Shown here: positions 7,696 to 17,738 of the stretch, piece by piece | Position numbering within the stretch: the stretch's first letter is position 1 | Layout of the letters: each line of letters opens with the position of its first letter | Assembly (NCBI GenBank): GCA_002712305.1 | Contig: PATE01000033.1 | Coordinates: forward strand, 1 to 21,330 | From: Gemmatimonadota bacterium | GTDB lineage: Bacteria > Latescibacterota > UBA2968 > UBA8231 | Reading direction: 5' to 3' | Length of the DNA: 21,330 nt | Notes under the pieces: generated by a model | Told to the model about the DNA's origin: nothing | Databases searched by the model: none | Seen by the model: only the letters and a program-made list of their open reading frames with translations | Program-made: the position numbers and the translations under genes

Positions 7696-9507
7696 TCAGA
7701 AAGAGTAAAAGAAGTTGTGGCGATAGTCTTCGATCTCTGCTCGCTCATACACTTGAGCATACCAGGCGTTCAGGGCCTCCCGCCGACGAACGTCCAGGAT
7801 CTGAGCTTCGATGGCCGGACGCTGCTGATCGAACAGCGTGTCGTCTGCAGGTGCTCGCTCTGTCACCCGCAGCAGGTAGGCTCCATTTCCCTGGGTGATC
7901 ACTTCGCTGACGTCACCGTCGTTCAGAGCGAAAGCTGTGGCGACAAACTTTCCGCCTCGCCCCACACCGGGCACAAAGTCTGCGCGACCGAAAGATCCTG
8001 CTTGTTTTACCTCGAGGCCCGCCGCTACGACGGCAGACGAAAAGTCAGCCTGCGCGTCCGGGCGAATCGCTTCCAGAGCCTGTCCGGCGATGGCGGCTCT
8101 CTTTTCGTTGCGCACCATGAACTCAATCTGCGTGCGAACCTCTTCAAGAGGTGCTGTGCCCTCGACGCGACGACTGGTTGAAGTGGCGACAAAAAAGCCA
8201 CCCTCCACGGAACCGACGGGACTGACGTCGCCGGGTTCGGCGTCGAAGAAACGATTCACGACCCACTGGGTACCGGTACCCAGGCCACGTAACTCCTGTC
8301 CCTTGCCCGCGTGGCCAAGGTCGCGGACCTCGAGCTGCTCGATCTGGGCGGCTGACTCGAATCCTCGTTCGATCGCCAAAGCTTGGAAGGCCTCTGCCGC
8401 TTCGAGCAAGTCATCATCGGTTTCCGGCGATGGGCGGTATTTCAGCAGAATGTGGCGGGCACTCAGTTTCGTCTCACCTTCTTCCTCGATGATCTCGTCC
8501 ACCTTGATCAGGTGCCAACCAAACTGTGTCTGTACCGGCTGGGAGACGTCTCCGGCTTGCAGCGAGAAAGCGACCTCTTCAAAGGCGGGCACCATGGCCC
8601 CTCGGCCGAAGGTGCCCAACTCGCCACCATTTGGGGCGCTCGTCTCGTCTTCGGAGACGGCGATCGCCATTTCGGCGAAGTCGGCACCGGCATCAACGAT
8701 CTCGCTGCGCAGGCGCCCGATTTCGTCCTGCACTCCGGCGGAGTCGGCGGCACTGGCAATACGCGGAAAGACGACGACGGAGATACCAACCTGCTCCGGA
8801 TGGTGCAGATCGGCCGACATCTCCTGGTACTTGGCGGCAACCTCACTCTCCGATACCGATACCTGATCCTCGGCGACCGTCGTCGACGCAACGAAGGCGT
8901 AATCGACGGAGACCTTCTCATTCACGTCGGTATATTGCTGACGCACCTCGGTGGGTGTGACACGTACCGTCTCTAGGAGAAGAGATTGCAGACGCTGATT
9001 GACCAGATAATTGCGGGTCATGGCCTCGACCTGCAGGACGAAGGCAGCGGCATTCTCATCATTGTACGTATTACGGTCTGTCATGAATTGCTGGTAGAGA
9101 CTCGGATCGAACTGACCGTCGCGCTGGAAAGACGGCAAGGACTGCACCACCGCAGGTGGAGAATTCCGCGCGAAGAACGCCACCTCCTGGTCTGACAGTT
9201 GGATCCCCAGACGTTCGACCTCCTGCCGCAGAAGGATCTCTCCGAGCATGGCATCCCAGACCTCGCGTACCATGGTGCCATTGTCGCGGGGGGCGTCGTC
9301 CTGTTTCTGACGGGCGGCGTTCTGCATGGCTTGCTGGAACGTGCGAAGGGAGATTTCCTCCCCATTGATCACGCCCACGGTATCGGCCCCAGCGTTTCCA
9401 GAGGTGCCGGAATAGTCGGCGCCCCACTCAACGACGATGAGGCCCACGAAGGCGAGGATCACGATCCACATGATAATGGCCGTGCTCTCTCGCAGTTTGG
9501 TCATCAT
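7696..9507 (-). CDS. PpiD-like membrane-anchored peptidyl-prolyl isomerase/foldase
   Basis: 603 aa, close to E. coli PpiD (623 aa). One N-terminal membrane segment (about residues 10-28, IIMWIVILAFVGLIVVEW) with a basic start places the rest in the periplasm. A SurA/PpiD-type chaperone region follows (about 45-185). A parvulin-type rotamase domain covers roughly 235-340, with GGELGTFGRG and FGWHLIKV. A second, less complete parvulin-like unit begins at ARHILLKYRPSP (350-361), and a further degenerate one lies around 500-550. PpiD helps newly exported outer-membrane and periplasmic proteins fold near the Sec translocon. The start is ATG 9505-9507 (a second ATG follows directly), with AGGAG upstream at the end of the oppF-like gene, 6 bp away. 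Confidence 0.85.
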   Translation of the reverse strand: MMTKLRESTAIIMWIVILAFVGLIVVEWGADYSGTSGNAGADTVGVINGEEISLRTFQQAMQNAARQKQDDAPRDNGTMVREVWDAMLGEILLRQEVERLGIQLSDQEVAFFARNSPPAVVQSLPSFQRDGQFDPSLYQQFMTDRNTYNDENAAAFVLQVEAMTRNYLVNQRLQSLLLETVRVTPTEVRQQYTDVNEKVSVDYAFVASTTVAEDQVSVSESEVAAKYQEMSADLHHPEQVGISVVVFPRIASAADSAGVQDEIGRLRSEIVDAGADFAEMAIAVSEDETSAPNGGELGTFGRGAMVPAFEEVAFSLQAGDVSQPVQTQFGWHLIKVDEIIEEEGETKLSARHILLKYRPSPETDDDLLEAAEAFQALAIERGFESAAQIEQLEVRDLGHAGKGQELRGLGTGTQWVVNRFFDAEPGDVSPVGSVEGGFFVATSTSRRVEGTAPLEEVRTQIEFMVRNEKRAAIAGQALEAIRPDAQADFSSAVVAAGLEVKQAGSFGRADFVPGVGRGGKFVATAFALNDGDVSEVITQGNGAYLLRVTERAPADDTLFDQQRPAIEAQILDVRRREALNAWYAQVYERAEIEDYRHNFFYSF

Positions 9508-9513
9508 GGTGCT

Positions 9514-10626
9514 CTAACTCTCCTGATCCGCCGAGGCTGCCGCCGGCGATTCCGATGTTGCAGTCGGTGCCGCGATGGTAAGCGACTCCGTCTCGAGGTT
9601 GAATCCAGCCTGCTGCTGCTGCGAATCGTTGTAGTGCAGCAGACAGGCGACACGGCGCCCGTCTCCCGGGTCGACGAATTCGGGCACGACACGGCGACAG
9701 ACGTCGCGTGCCTCCGGGCACCGCGGATGAAAGGGACAGCCACTGGGGACTGCCGCCGGACTGGGTACGTCGCCGCTAAGAACGATCCGCTGCTGTCGCG
9801 CCGCCGGATCGGTGACCGGTACCGAAGACAATAGGGCTCGTGTATACGGATGCGCCGGGGCCCCATAGAGCTGATCCCGCGTCGCCAATTCTACGACCTT
9901 GCCCAGATACATGACCGCCACACGGTCTGCGATGTGGCGCACGACACTCAAGTCGTGTGCTATGAAAAGATACGTCAGACCGAGATCGCGCTGAATATCC
10001 TGCAGCAAGTTGACGATCTGGGCCTGAACAGACACGTCGAGCGCCGAAACAGGTTCGTCGGCGACGATGAATTCTGGATTCACGGCCAGAGCACGGGCGA
10101 TCCCAATGCGTTGCCGCTGTCCGCCGCTGAACTCGTGCGGATAACGACTCCTGGCGCTGCCCGGTAAACCCACCATGTCAAGCAATTCGTCCACCCGACG
10201 ATCTACCTGGTCACCTTCTGCCAGGTGATGGATCCTCAGCCCTTCCCCGATGAGCGTGCCGATACGCATGCGCGGGTTCAATGAGCTGTATGGATCCTGG
10301 AAGACGATCTGCATCTTCTGGCGCAACGCCCGCAAATCACTGCCTTCCACGTCGTTGAGACGAGTCCCTCTAAAATACACCTCCCCTGAAGTGGCGTCGA
10401 GCAATCGCAGAATCAACCGACCCAGCGTCGTCTTGCCGCAGCCACTCTCGCCCACGACACCGAGGGTTTCTCCCTCCTGCACCTGCAGGGATACACCATC
10501 CACAGCGCGGACGTGTCCCTCCACGCGTCCCCAGATGCCGTGACGGATCGGGAAGTGTTTACACAAGGAGTTCAACTCGACCAGCGGAACCCGTGCCGAG
10601 GATTCGGGCTCGGTGGGGTCACTCAT
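9514..10626 (-). CDS. Oligopeptide/dipeptide ABC transporter ATP-binding protein (OppF/DppF type)
   Basis: 370 aa from ATG 10624-10626, which overlaps the stop of the preceding ATPase gene in ATGAGTGA; this coupling decides the start over an ATG at 10680. Walker A is GESGCGKTT (59-67), the signature is FSGGQRQR (166-173), Walker B is FIVADEP, and the H-loop is IAHDLS. The C-terminal oligopeptide-transporter domain carries four cysteines (297, 303, 310, 328) in the family's Cys-rich motif. It powers peptide or nickel uptake together with the OppD-type partner. The C-terminus has an unusual 40-residue low-complexity tail rich in Q, A, S and T. No permease (OppB/C) or binding protein gene is in the window. 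Confidence 0.9.
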   Translation of the reverse strand: MSDPTEPESSARVPLVELNSLCKHFPIRHGIWGRVEGHVRAVDGVSLQVQEGETLGVVGESGCGKTTLGRLILRLLDATSGEVYFRGTRLNDVEGSDLRALRQKMQIVFQDPYSSLNPRMRIGTLIGEGLRIHHLAEGDQVDRRVDELLDMVGLPGSARSRYPHEFSGGQRQRIGIARALAVNPEFIVADEPVSALDVSVQAQIVNLLQDIQRDLGLTYLFIAHDLSVVRHIADRVAVMYLGKVVELATRDQLYGAPAHPYTRALLSSVPVTDPAARQQRIVLSGDVPSPAAVPSGCPFHPRCPEARDVCRRVVPEFVDPGDGRRVACLLHYNDSQQQQAGFNLETESLTIAAPTATSESPAAASADQES

Positions 10627-11665
10627 TGTGAACCTCAACTGCATCATGTTTCCAGCAGTCAACGAAGTGGTCGTCTCCACAGGAAACCAGCTGAGAGGGC
10701 GTCTTACGACAGGCGTCCTCGGCCAACGAACATCGGGGGGCGAATCGACAGCCCTCTGGGAAAGACGTCGCTTCGGGGACTCGACCGGGGATCACTTCCA
10801 GGCGATCGACCTGTCGATCCAGGTGTGGGATCGAGCGCAGCAGTCCACGCGTATAAGGGTGCCGTGGACGGGCAAACAGATCTGCCGTGGGTGACATTTC
10901 GACGATCCGTCCGGCATACATGACGGCCACCTGATCCGCGACTTCGGCGACAACGCCAAGATCGTGCGTGATCAGCAGGACGGCCATGTGAAACTCATCC
11001 TGTAATCTCTTTAGCAGATCCAGAATCTGCGCCTGAATCGTGACATCGAGCGCCGTCGTTGGCTCGTCGGCGATCAGCACGTCCGGATTGCACGACAATG
11101 CCATGGCGATCATCACCCGTTGACGCATTCCGCCACTGAGGTGGTGCGGATACTCGTCCACACGCTGTTCGGGAGCTGGGATGCCGACATGGCGCATCAT
11201 CTCGATGGCTCGCGACCGTGCTTCAGCCGAACTCACGCCCTGGTGCAACCGGACCGCCTCAGCGATCTGCTCACCGCAGGTCAACACGGGGTTGAGACTC
11301 GTCATCGGCTCCTGGAAGATCATCGCCACCGCGTCGCCTCGGACCTTGCGCATCTCGTCGTCGGGCAACTGCAGAAGATCTCGTCCTGCCAGTCGAATCT
11401 CCCCACCCTCAACGTAGCCGGGAGGAGACACGAGACGCAGGACGGAGAGCGCCGTCACACTCTTGCCGCAGCCGCTCTCCCCGACCAATCCAAGGGTCTG
11501 ACCACGCCCCAGCGTAAAGGAGACGCCATCGACAGCACGTCCAATCCCCTGCTCGGTCCGGAAATATGTGCGCAGATCGCGGACCTCAAGAATGGGATCG
11601 CGTGAGGAATCCGGCTTGTGCGGCGATGAGTCCGGTGATGGAGTTGCCGACGTGTTGGACGTCAT
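10619..11665 (-). CDS. Oligopeptide/dipeptide ABC transporter ATP-binding protein (OppD/DppD type)
   Basis: 348 aa. Walker A is GESGCGKSV (62-70), the Q-loop is IFQEP, the signature is LSGGMRQRV (177-185), Walker B is VLIADEP and the H-loop is ITHDL. The C-terminal oligo_HPY domain has cysteines 306, 312, 319 and 337. The first ~22 residues are a Ser/Pro-rich extension before the ABC core (ILEVRDL). ATG at 11663-11665 shares ATGA with the stop of the octanoyltransferase gene upstream. Together with the OppF-type protein it forms the usual heterodimeric ATPase pair of peptide importers. Its membrane partners must lie elsewhere, so the cargo cannot be assigned. Confidence 0.9.
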   Translation of the reverse strand: MTSNTSATPSPDSSPHKPDSSRDPILEVRDLRTYFRTEQGIGRAVDGVSFTLGRGQTLGLVGESGCGKSVTALSVLRLVSPPGYVEGGEIRLAGRDLLQLPDDEMRKVRGDAVAMIFQEPMTSLNPVLTCGEQIAEAVRLHQGVSSAEARSRAIEMMRHVGIPAPEQRVDEYPHHLSGGMRQRVMIAMALSCNPDVLIADEPTTALDVTIQAQILDLLKRLQDEFHMAVLLITHDLGVVAEVADQVAVMYAGRIVEMSPTADLFARPRHPYTRGLLRSIPHLDRQVDRLEVIPGRVPEATSFPEGCRFAPRCSLAEDACRKTPSQLVSCGDDHFVDCWKHDAVEVHNE

Positions 11666-12462
11666 GAGTCGATGGAAGCGGCAGTCTGACGGCGATGCAG
11701 GTGGTCGTGGGACCCGTATTTCACGTTTTCCAATTCGTCGGCTCGCAGTTGCTCCTCCTGGCTCAGATCACCGGGCTGCAATGTCACTCCGAGTTCCTCG
11801 GCAAACCCTTCGGCGACGCGGCGTGCGAGCGTATCCATGTCGACCTCGGACAGAAGCTGCTTCAGATGAATGGCGGAAGCCTCGATGGAAGCGACTGATT
11901 CTTCCTCGACGATCTCGGCCAGCAGCTGATGTTGTCCCCCGACGAGCAGGGAACCGTGCTGTAAGAGGGCACCTCTGATTCTCCGCTGGGCGCTGCCCAC
12001 CAGTTTCCGTCCACGCACGGTGATTTCAGAGCGGGAGGTGCTGGCAAAACAAGCTGCGCGATGGCCACTTCCCACGCGGCCCCGGGACAGTTCGACATCA
12101 ACGCCGAAAAGCCGCAACCCCTTCTGCAGGCAGCGACCGACCGTCAGATACGTCTTCTGTATGGAGTCATCGCCCTCGGGTGACAGCGACCCGAAGCAAT
12201 ACGTCAGTTCGTTCCAGTGGAGTACGGCTCGCCCCCCCGTGGGACGCCGCACGAGCCCCACACCGAGTTGGTGGCATCGATCGAGATCGATGTCATCGAG
12301 ATCCTGGCCGTATCCGAGGCTGAGGGTCGGAGGGTTCCAGCCGTAGGTGCGCAGAACCGAGTCACCCGACGATCGCACCGTCTCCAGCAGCGACTCGTCG
12401 ATCGCCATGTTGGCTGCGCCCGTGGCCGGCCCCGAGGCGATCCAGCGGAGAAATCCGCTCAA
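11662..12462 (-). CDS. Octanoyl-[ACP]:protein N-octanoyltransferase-like (LipM/LplA family)
   Basis: 266 aa, BPL/LplA/LipB fold. Motifs are [10 protein letters not shown] (18-27), [11 protein letters not shown] (72-82), a candidate acyl-accepting Cys138 in AACFASTS, and [11 protein letters not shown] with Lys153. Cys in ACF followed by the GRKLVGSAQ motif is the arrangement of LipM, which moves octanoyl from octanoyl-ACP to a lipoyl domain; LplA would use free lipoate and ATP. Being downstream of acpP and fabF fits an ACP-dependent enzyme. The start is TTG at 12460-12462, overlapping the rnc stop as TTGA. An ATG 54 bp further in would delete the conserved [10 protein letters not shown] segment. 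LplA remains an alternative. Confidence 0.8.
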   Translation of the reverse strand: MSGFLRWIASGPATGAANMAIDESLLETVRSSGDSVLRTYGWNPPTLSLGYGQDLDDIDLDRCHQLGVGLVRRPTGGRAVLHWNELTYCFGSLSPEGDDSIQKTYLTVGRCLQKGLRLFGVDVELSRGRVGSGHRAACFASTSRSEITVRGRKLVGSAQRRIRGALLQHGSLLVGGQHQLLAEIVEEESVASIEASAIHLKQLLSEVDMDTLARRVAEGFAEELGVTLQPGDLSQEEQLRADELENVKYGSHDHLHRRQTAASIDS

Positions 12463-13274
12463 ATCTGACCGAGACGCTGTAATGCGTCACGAGCGGCCAT
12501 CTGCTGCGCTTCCTTCTTGCTGCGGCCCGTGCCATTACCGACGGCCTCACCGGTGATACTGACTTCGACGCTGAAAACCTTCTCGTGATCTGGACCTGTT
12601 TCGTCCTGGACCTGGTATTTGGGATGTCCAGAACCCAGGCTCTGCACGTGTTCGAGAAGTTTGCTCTTGAAATTGATGAAGTCTTCGCGTCGGTGAAGTT
12701 CATCGATGTCGTGCAGGGCAACGCGCTCGATAAAGCTTCGTGCCGCCGGCAGGCCGCCGTCGAGATGAATCGCGCCGATGAGTGCCTCAAAGGCGTCGCT
12801 GAGGATAGAGTCCTGGTCGTCGCCGCCGGCATTGCGCTCTTCTGGACTCAGCAGGATAAAGCGGCCCAGGTCGATGCTTCGGGCGCGCCGGGCCAGGACG
12901 GTTCGGCTCACGGCGAGGGACTTGATCTGCGTCAGATCCCCCTCGCGACGGTCTACGTAGAGGCGGAACAGGACCTCGGCCACCACCACATCGAGCACGG
13001 CATCACCGAGATACTCGAGCCGTTCGTTGGAGTCGACACCGTGCCCCTGATTTGAGTAGACATACGAACGGTGTTTCAGGGACTGAACCAGGAGACTCAC
13101 GTCACGGAAGCGATACTGGAGATGACGCTCCAGATCACGGATCATCGTTCTGGGTAGCTCGGTCTCAGATGATCTCGGCAACCATCGAATAACGGCTCCA
13201 CGCAGCCAGAAGAGCCAACGTCCACCTCGCTCGTTGGCATCACCATGTGCGGCGACTGGCGCGACGGCACCCAT
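12459..13274 (-). CDS. rnc: Ribonuclease III
   Basis: Endoribonuclease for double-stranded RNA (rRNA and mRNA processing). 271 aa from ATG 13272-13274. The RNase III signature NERLEYLGDAVLD begins at residue 83 and the second acidic site is in DAFEALIGAIHLDGG. A C-terminal dsRNA-binding domain starts near residue 195 (NFKSKLLEH) and ends with SKKEAQQMAARDAL. Residues 1-43 are an Arg/Trp-rich extension not found in E. coli (226 aa). An internal ATG at 13143-13145 would give 228 aa, so the true start is open. It begins 14 bp after fabF and overlaps the octanoyltransferase gene by 3 bp. The fab-rnc linkage (acpP-fabF-rnc) is common in bacteria. Confidence 0.93.
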   Translation of the reverse strand: MGAVAPVAAHGDANERGGRWLFWLRGAVIRWLPRSSETELPRTMIRDLERHLQYRFRDVSLLVQSLKHRSYVYSNQGHGVDSNERLEYLGDAVLDVVVAEVLFRLYVDRREGDLTQIKSLAVSRTVLARRARSIDLGRFILLSPEERNAGGDDQDSILSDAFEALIGAIHLDGGLPAARSFIERVALHDIDELHRREDFINFKSKLLEHVQSLGSGHPKYQVQDETGPDHEKVFSVEVSITGEAVGNGTGRSKKEAQQMAARDALQRLGQI

Positions 13275-13288
13275 AGGTTACGAGACCC

Positions 13289-14530
13289 CTACGCCGCGCG
13301 CCCGAAAATCAGTGCCGCATTGTGGCCACCGAAGCCGAAGGAGTTGTTGAGAGCGACGTCGACATTGCCCTCGCGGGCCGTCTTCGGCACGTAGTCGAGG
13401 TCGCACGCCGGATCTGGGTTGTCGAGATTGATCGTCGGCGGCAAGACTCCATGCTTCACGGCCATGATGCAGGCGATGGTTTCGATGGCTCCTGCGGCGC
13501 CGAGCAGATGGCCCGTCATCGACTTGGTGCTGCTCACGGCGAGGGAACGGGCGTGATCGGCGAAGACACCCTTGATCGCCGCCGTCTCTTGCGTATCGCC
13601 CACGAGGGTCGACGTGCCGTGAGCATTGATGTAGTCCACATCGGTCGGATCGAGTTCGGCATCCTTCAGGGCCAGGCGCATTGCTCGCTGCCCGCCCTCA
13701 CCCTCCGGCGCCATGTCGGTGATGTGATAGGCGTCAGCCGTGAACCCCAGACCTCGAAACTCGGCGTAGATCTGCGCGCCGCGAGCGCGCGCGTGTTCAT
13801 ACTCTTCCAGAACCAGGGCACCAGCCCCTTCTCCGAGGACGAATCCGTTGCGATCGGAATCGAAGGGGCGTGAAGCGAGTTCGGGTTCGTCATTGCGTAC
13901 GGCCAGGGCTCGAGCGGCGGCGAAACCGCCGACGGAAACCGGCGTGACGGCGGCCTCGGTACCCCCGGTCACCATCACGTCGGCATCACCATACTGGATC
14001 TTCCGAGCCGCCTCGCCGATGGCGTGGGCCGCCGAAGCACAGGCAGACACGGTCGTATAGTTTGGCCCTTTTGCACCCAACTTGATCGAGATCATGCCCG
14101 CAGACATGTCACAGATCATCATCGGCACGAGGAAAGGACTGACCTTGCCCGGCCCTTTTTCTCTCAGGACCGCGTTCTGATCCTCCAGCGTGCCGATCCC
14201 ACCGATTCCGGAACCGAAAATCACACCGAATCTCTCGGCATCTTCATCGGAGATCTGCAGGCCTGAATCATCGAAGGCCTGCTGCGCCACGTGGACCCCA
14301 TAGTGAACGAAGGGATCATTGCGACGTGCCTCTTTTCGATCGAGCGCGGGTTCCGGATCGAAATCCTTCAACTCTCCAGCGATCTGTACACGGAAGTCGG
14401 ACGCGTCGAAACGCGTGATCTGCCCGATACCAGACCGACCATTGAGTATGGCGTCCCAGAAGGACGAAAGGTCATTCCCGTTGGGTGCCAGAGCACCCAT
14501 CCCGGTCACTACCACACGGCGGCGTGACAT
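13289..14530 (-). CDS. fabF: 3-oxoacyl-ACP synthase II (KAS II)
   Basis: 413 aa, the usual family length. It condenses malonyl-ACP with the growing acyl-ACP. The Cys-His-His triad and lysine are visible: Cys164 in [12 protein letters not shown], His304 in NAHGTST, Lys336 in STKSMTGH and His341. The C-terminal [11 protein letters not shown] motif is intact. ATG at 14528-14530 is preceded by GAGGAG. It lies 54 bp after acpP and 14 bp before rnc, inside the fab cluster. Confidence 0.97.
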   Translation of the reverse strand: MSRRRVVVTGMGALAPNGNDLSSFWDAILNGRSGIGQITRFDASDFRVQIAGELKDFDPEPALDRKEARRNDPFVHYGVHVAQQAFDDSGLQISDEDAERFGVIFGSGIGGIGTLEDQNAVLREKGPGKVSPFLVPMMICDMSAGMISIKLGAKGPNYTTVSACASAAHAIGEAARKIQYGDADVMVTGGTEAAVTPVSVGGFAAARALAVRNDEPELASRPFDSDRNGFVLGEGAGALVLEEYEHARARGAQIYAEFRGLGFTADAYHITDMAPEGEGGQRAMRLALKDAELDPTDVDYINAHGTSTLVGDTQETAAIKGVFADHARSLAVSSTKSMTGHLLGAAGAIETIACIMAVKHGVLPPTINLDNPDPACDLDYVPKTAREGNVDVALNNSFGFGGHNAALIFGRAA

Positions 14531-14584
14531 TGCGCTCCTCGTTTTGCGGCGAAGCCGCCTTCATTGCGGGCGTGGAAGCGGCTC

Positions 14585-14824
14585 TTAAGCCTTAGAGTGC
14601 TCATCCAGATACGCGATGGCGTCCTTCACGGACCCCATCTTCTCTGCATCCTCATCGGGGATGTCGATACCGAATTCTTCCTCGAAGGCCATCACCAGTT
14701 CGACCGTGTCCAGGGAGTCGGCCCCCAGATCGTCGACAAAAGATGCGTCCGTCGTGACTTGCTCGGCGTTGACGCCCAACTGCTCGACGATGAGATCGCG
14801 GACTCTCTCCTCGATCGATGCCAT
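14585..14824 (-). CDS. acpP: Acyl carrier protein
   Basis: 79 aa, strongly acidic. The phosphopantetheine attachment site is Ser37 in [18 protein letters not shown], the classic ACP helix II sequence. It carries acyl chains as thioesters for all Fab enzymes in this block and would supply octanoyl-ACP to the downstream octanoyltransferase. ATG at 14822-14824 follows the best ribosome-binding site in the block (GGAGGA, 6 bp upstream), which suits a very abundant protein. The 168-bp gap upstream is the largest in the block and may hold its own promoter. Confidence 0.97.
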   Translation of the reverse strand: MASIEERVRDLIVEQLGVNAEQVTTDASFVDDLGADSLDTVELVMAFEEEFGIDIPDEDAEKMGSVKDAIAYLDEHSKA

Positions 14825-14992
14825 CGTAGTTCCTCCATCTTGGTCTGTTGTTGAAATTGCTGGTAGACGTGGTCGCTCCGGGCTTCATCAGGCGAATTCA
14901 GGGACGACGCACGTATATAATATGAAGTAGGCCAAATGCCTATATAAGCCCCACCCGGATGCGGCGCAACCACACCGGGCAAGACCTGCTCG
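14825..14992 (-). promoter_or_regulatory. fabG-acpP intergenic region, possible acpP promoter
   Basis: A 168-bp gap in an otherwise tightly packed block. Its middle (14911-14947) is a short A+T-rich island with TATTAT and TATATA on the minus strand, in contrast to the surrounding G+C-rich DNA. A weak 5-bp stem (14954-14958 with 14975-14979) without a T tract lies nearer fabG. No good -35 box at correct spacing was found, so the promoter reading is tentative; it rests on composition and on the known need for high ACP levels. Confidence 0.25.
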
Positions 14993-15739
14993 CTACATCG
15001 TCATGCCCCCATCGACAGCCAGAACCTGGCCGGTGACGTAGGCAGACCGGTCAGAGGCGAGAAATTCGACCGCATCAGCGACCTCTTCCGGTGTCCCGGG
15101 GCGGCTGAGGGGGACATTCGCCATCATTCCCTCTACGGCGGCCTCGGTCAAATCACCCGTCATTCCCGTATCAGGGACGAAACCGGGAGCCACGACGTTG
15201 ACGGTGATATTTCGCGACGCCAATTCTCGAGCCAGACTCTTCGAGAACCCGATCAAGCCCGCCTTGGAAGCAGCGTAGTTGGCCTGCCCGGCATTGCCGA
15301 CGATACCCACGACAGAGGAGATGCTGATGATGCGTCCGGAGCGCGCCTTCATCATGGGTCTGGCGACTGCCTTGGAACAGGTGAAGGCTCCCTTCAGATT
15401 CGTCTCAAGGACGGCGTCCCAATCCTCTTCCTTCATCCGCATGAGCAGATTGTCACGCGTGATCCCCGCATTGTTCACCAGAATGTCAGGTCCGCCGAGT
15501 TGGTCGCTCACTTCCTTGACCAGGTCGCCCACCTGTTCTGCGTCGGTCACGTCCACACTGCGGGACAGAGATCGGGCCCCCGCCTGCGCGACGAGGGTTG
15601 CCGTTTCGGCAGCAGCCTCGGCATTGCGCGCGCACACAGCCACATCGGCTCCGCTGGCCGCCAACCGCAACGCGATAGCCCGACCGATTCCTCGCGAACC
15701 ACCGGTGACGATGGCGATTTTCCCTGATAGCTCAGCCAA
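14993..15739 (-). CDS. fabG: 3-oxoacyl-ACP reductase
   Basis: 248 aa. NADPH-dependent reduction of 3-oxoacyl-ACP. Motifs are TGGSRGIG (12-19), NNAG (89-92), the catalytic Ser142, Tyr155 and Lys159 (ISSVVG ... YAASK), and the C-terminal TGQVLAVDGGMTM. The start is TTG at 15737-15739 with AGGAG nine bases upstream; no ATG or GTG is available at the conserved N-terminus. It starts 19 bp after fabD. Confidence 0.97.
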   Translation of the reverse strand: MAELSGKIAIVTGGSRGIGRAIALRLAASGADVAVCARNAEAAAETATLVAQAGARSLSRSVDVTDAEQVGDLVKEVSDQLGGPDILVNNAGITRDNLLMRMKEEDWDAVLETNLKGAFTCSKAVARPMMKARSGRIISISSVVGIVGNAGQANYAASKAGLIGFSKSLARELASRNITVNVVAPGFVPDTGMTGDLTEAAVEGMMANVPLSRPGTPEEVADAVEFLASDRSAYVTGQVLAVDGGMTM

Positions 15740-15758
15740 TTGATTTCACTCCTGTGTC

Positions 15759-16688
15759 TCAGGCTCCCGTAACTTCAGGCCCCAGTTCAGCCAATTCCTG
15801 CGCCGTTCCCATCGAACGAACCTCCAATGCCCGGTCGATACGCCTCACCAGCCCCTTGAGCACGGCACCGGGACCGACCTCATATGCTCCAGTGACACCG
15901 GTTCCGACGACGGCCTTCACCGAGTCTGTCCAGCGCACGGGTGCCGTCATCTGCTCGATCAGCAACTGCTGGAGGCGCTGAGGATCTGTTTCCGCCGTGG
16001 CGCTCACGTTGGTGACCACCGAGGCCCGAGGAGCAGAGAAGGACGCCTGCTGAAGTTGCGTCGCCAGTTCGTCGGCGGCTGGCACCATCAACGCAGAGTG
16101 AAAGGCACCACTCACGAGCAGGTCCACGACCCGTTTGGCGCCGGCTTCGTTTGCCGCCACCCCAACTCGAGCAACAGCATCGGCTTCCCCGGAGATGACG
16201 ATCTGCCCAGGGGCGTTGAAGTTGGCCGCTACGACGACCCCCTCGTCGGCCTCACACAGTCCCACGATCTGCTCATCGTCGACGCCAAGGATCGCCGCCA
16301 TCGCTCCTGGCCTCTGGCTACCTGCGGCCTGCATCAACTCGCCTCGGCGGTGCACCAGTTGCAGAGCAGCGCCGAAATCAAGTACGCCCGCCGCGACGAG
16401 GGCTGAATACTCACCCAGACTGTGTCCGGCAACGACCGATGGTTCCACCCCCTGCTCGCTGAGCAGTCGTGCACAAACCACACTGTGCAGGAAAACCGCC
16501 GGTTGGGTAACACTGGTCTTGGAAAGCTCTTCCATGGGGCCGTCGAAGCAGATCGTCGACAGCGAGAACCCGATGGTGTCGTCAGCTTCTTCGTAGAGCT
16601 GTCGCGCTACCGGATAGGCCTCAGAGAGGTCCTTGCCCATGCCGACCAGCTGCGAGGCCTGGCCGGGGAAAAGAAAGGCCGTCGTCAT
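15759..16688 (-). CDS. fabD: Malonyl-CoA:ACP transacylase
   Basis: 309 aa. It transfers malonyl from CoA to ACP. The N-terminal FLFPGQASQLVGMG is typical; the nucleophile is Ser90 in GHSLGEYSAL, the partner His197 is in SGAFHSALM, and TQPAVF (61-66) is also family-typical. ATG at 16686-16688 shares ATGA with the fabH stop, indicating translational coupling. Confidence 0.97.
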   Translation of the reverse strand: MTTAFLFPGQASQLVGMGKDLSEAYPVARQLYEEADDTIGFSLSTICFDGPMEELSKTSVTQPAVFLHSVVCARLLSEQGVEPSVVAGHSLGEYSALVAAGVLDFGAALQLVHRRGELMQAAGSQRPGAMAAILGVDDEQIVGLCEADEGVVVAANFNAPGQIVISGEADAVARVGVAANEAGAKRVVDLLVSGAFHSALMVPAADELATQLQQASFSAPRASVVTNVSATAETDPQRLQQLLIEQMTAPVRWTDSVKAVVGTGVTGAYEVGPGAVLKGLVRRIDRALEVRSMGTAQELAELGPEVTGA

Positions 16689-17686
16689 GCGGCCGTTCCC
16701 CAGCGCAGCAGAGCAGACCCCCAGGTGAGACCACCGCCCACGGCGGTCAGTTGCACGAGATTCCCCGGCTGAAGGCGCCCCTCGTCGAAAGCCTCGGACA
16801 ACGCGATAGGGACCGTACCGGCCGTCGTATTGGCCATGTGTTTGATGTTGCTCATCACCCGATCGGCGGGAATCTTCATCTTGTTTGCCGTGGCATCGAT
16901 GATTCGCTGATTGGCCTGGTGCGGGACGAACAGATCGAGATCTTGAGGGGTCAATTCGTTGCGCTGCAGAAGGCTGAGGGAAACCTCCGCCATGCGCTGA
17001 ACCGCGAACTTGAACACCGTTCGCCCTTCCTGGCGAATGAAGTGGAGTCGCTGCTCGACGGTCTGCTTCGTGGCCGGCCAGAGAGATCCGCCGCCGGGGA
17101 CATTGAGATCATCACATCCTGATCCGTCGGCGTGCAATTCGAAGTCGATGAGTCCACTGTCGTCCTCAGAGGCTTCGAGCAGGACGCCCCCGGCCCCATC
17201 CCCGAAGAGAATGCACGTGGAACGATCGGTTGGATCGGTGATGGCACTCATGCGATCGGCACCGATCACGATCACCCTCTTGTGCGTGCCACTGGTGATG
17301 AACTGGGCGCCTGTGACCAGGGCGTAGACAAAGCCGGAGCAGGCGGCTAGCAGATCGAAGGCCCAGGCTTTTGAGGCGCCGATCCGGTCCTGCACCAGGC
17401 AGGCCGTTGAGGGACACACCATGTCGGGTGTGATCGTGGCGACGAGAATCAGATCGATATCGTCGCCGGATATCCCTCGACGACGCAACAGACCCTTGGC
17501 CACTTCTGTGGCCATGAACGAAGTCGGCTGATCGTCGAGGATTCGGCGTTCAGCGATTCCGGTCCGCTCGCGGATCCACTCGTCGGACGTGTCAACGGTC
17601 CGCTCTATATCTTCGTTCGTCAGAATCCGATCGGGCAGGAAACGTTCACATGCGGTAATCGTCGCGCGGGGCGAGGAGGAGGCCAC
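16685..17686 (-). CDS. fabH: 3-oxoacyl-ACP synthase III (KAS III)
   Basis: Primes fatty acid synthesis by condensing acetyl-CoA (or another acyl-CoA) with malonyl-ACP. From GTG 17684-17686 it is 333 aa, starting MASSSPRATITACERFLP, with Cys116 in AACSGF, His256 in PHQANQR and Asn286 in ANTTAG as the catalytic triad. The family motif DTSDEWIRERTGI is intact. A longer frame opens at an ATG at 17821 inside rpmF and would add 45 Arg/Pro/Ser-rich residues with no family counterpart, so the GTG is chosen although its ribosome-binding site is poor. It follows rpmF by 52 bp; plsX, often found between these two genes, is absent. Confidence 0.95.
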   Translation of the reverse strand: MASSSPRATITACERFLPDRILTNEDIERTVDTSDEWIRERTGIAERRILDDQPTSFMATEVAKGLLRRRGISGDDIDLILVATITPDMVCPSTACLVQDRIGASKAWAFDLLAACSGFVYALVTGAQFITSGTHKRVIVIGADRMSAITDPTDRSTCILFGDGAGGVLLEASEDDSGLIDFELHADGSGCDDLNVPGGGSLWPATKQTVEQRLHFIRQEGRTVFKFAVQRMAEVSLSLLQRNELTPQDLDLFVPHQANQRIIDATANKMKIPADRVMSNIKHMANTTAGTVPIALSEAFDEGRLQPGNLVQLTAVGGGLTWGSALLRWGTAA

Positions 17687-17738
17687 GGAGTCGAAAGCGG
17701 GACTGGACGTGGGACGAGACGCGAGCTCGCCTGCGTCT

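Noticed and set aside
6920-7708. Open frame of 262 codons on the plus strand opposite the GarR-like gene
   Set aside because: Antisense shadow; composition (Asp/His/Arg) is not protein-like and no motif is seen.
7895-8866. Open frame of 323 codons opposite the ppiD-like gene
   Set aside because: Ser/Ala/Pro-rich antisense frame without domains; ppiD on the other strand has clear domains and membrane anchor.
10627-10680. Upstream ATG extending the OppF-like protein by 18 residues
   Set aside because: The ATG in the ATGAGTGA overlap with the OppD-like stop is the typical coupled start, and the extension is unconserved.
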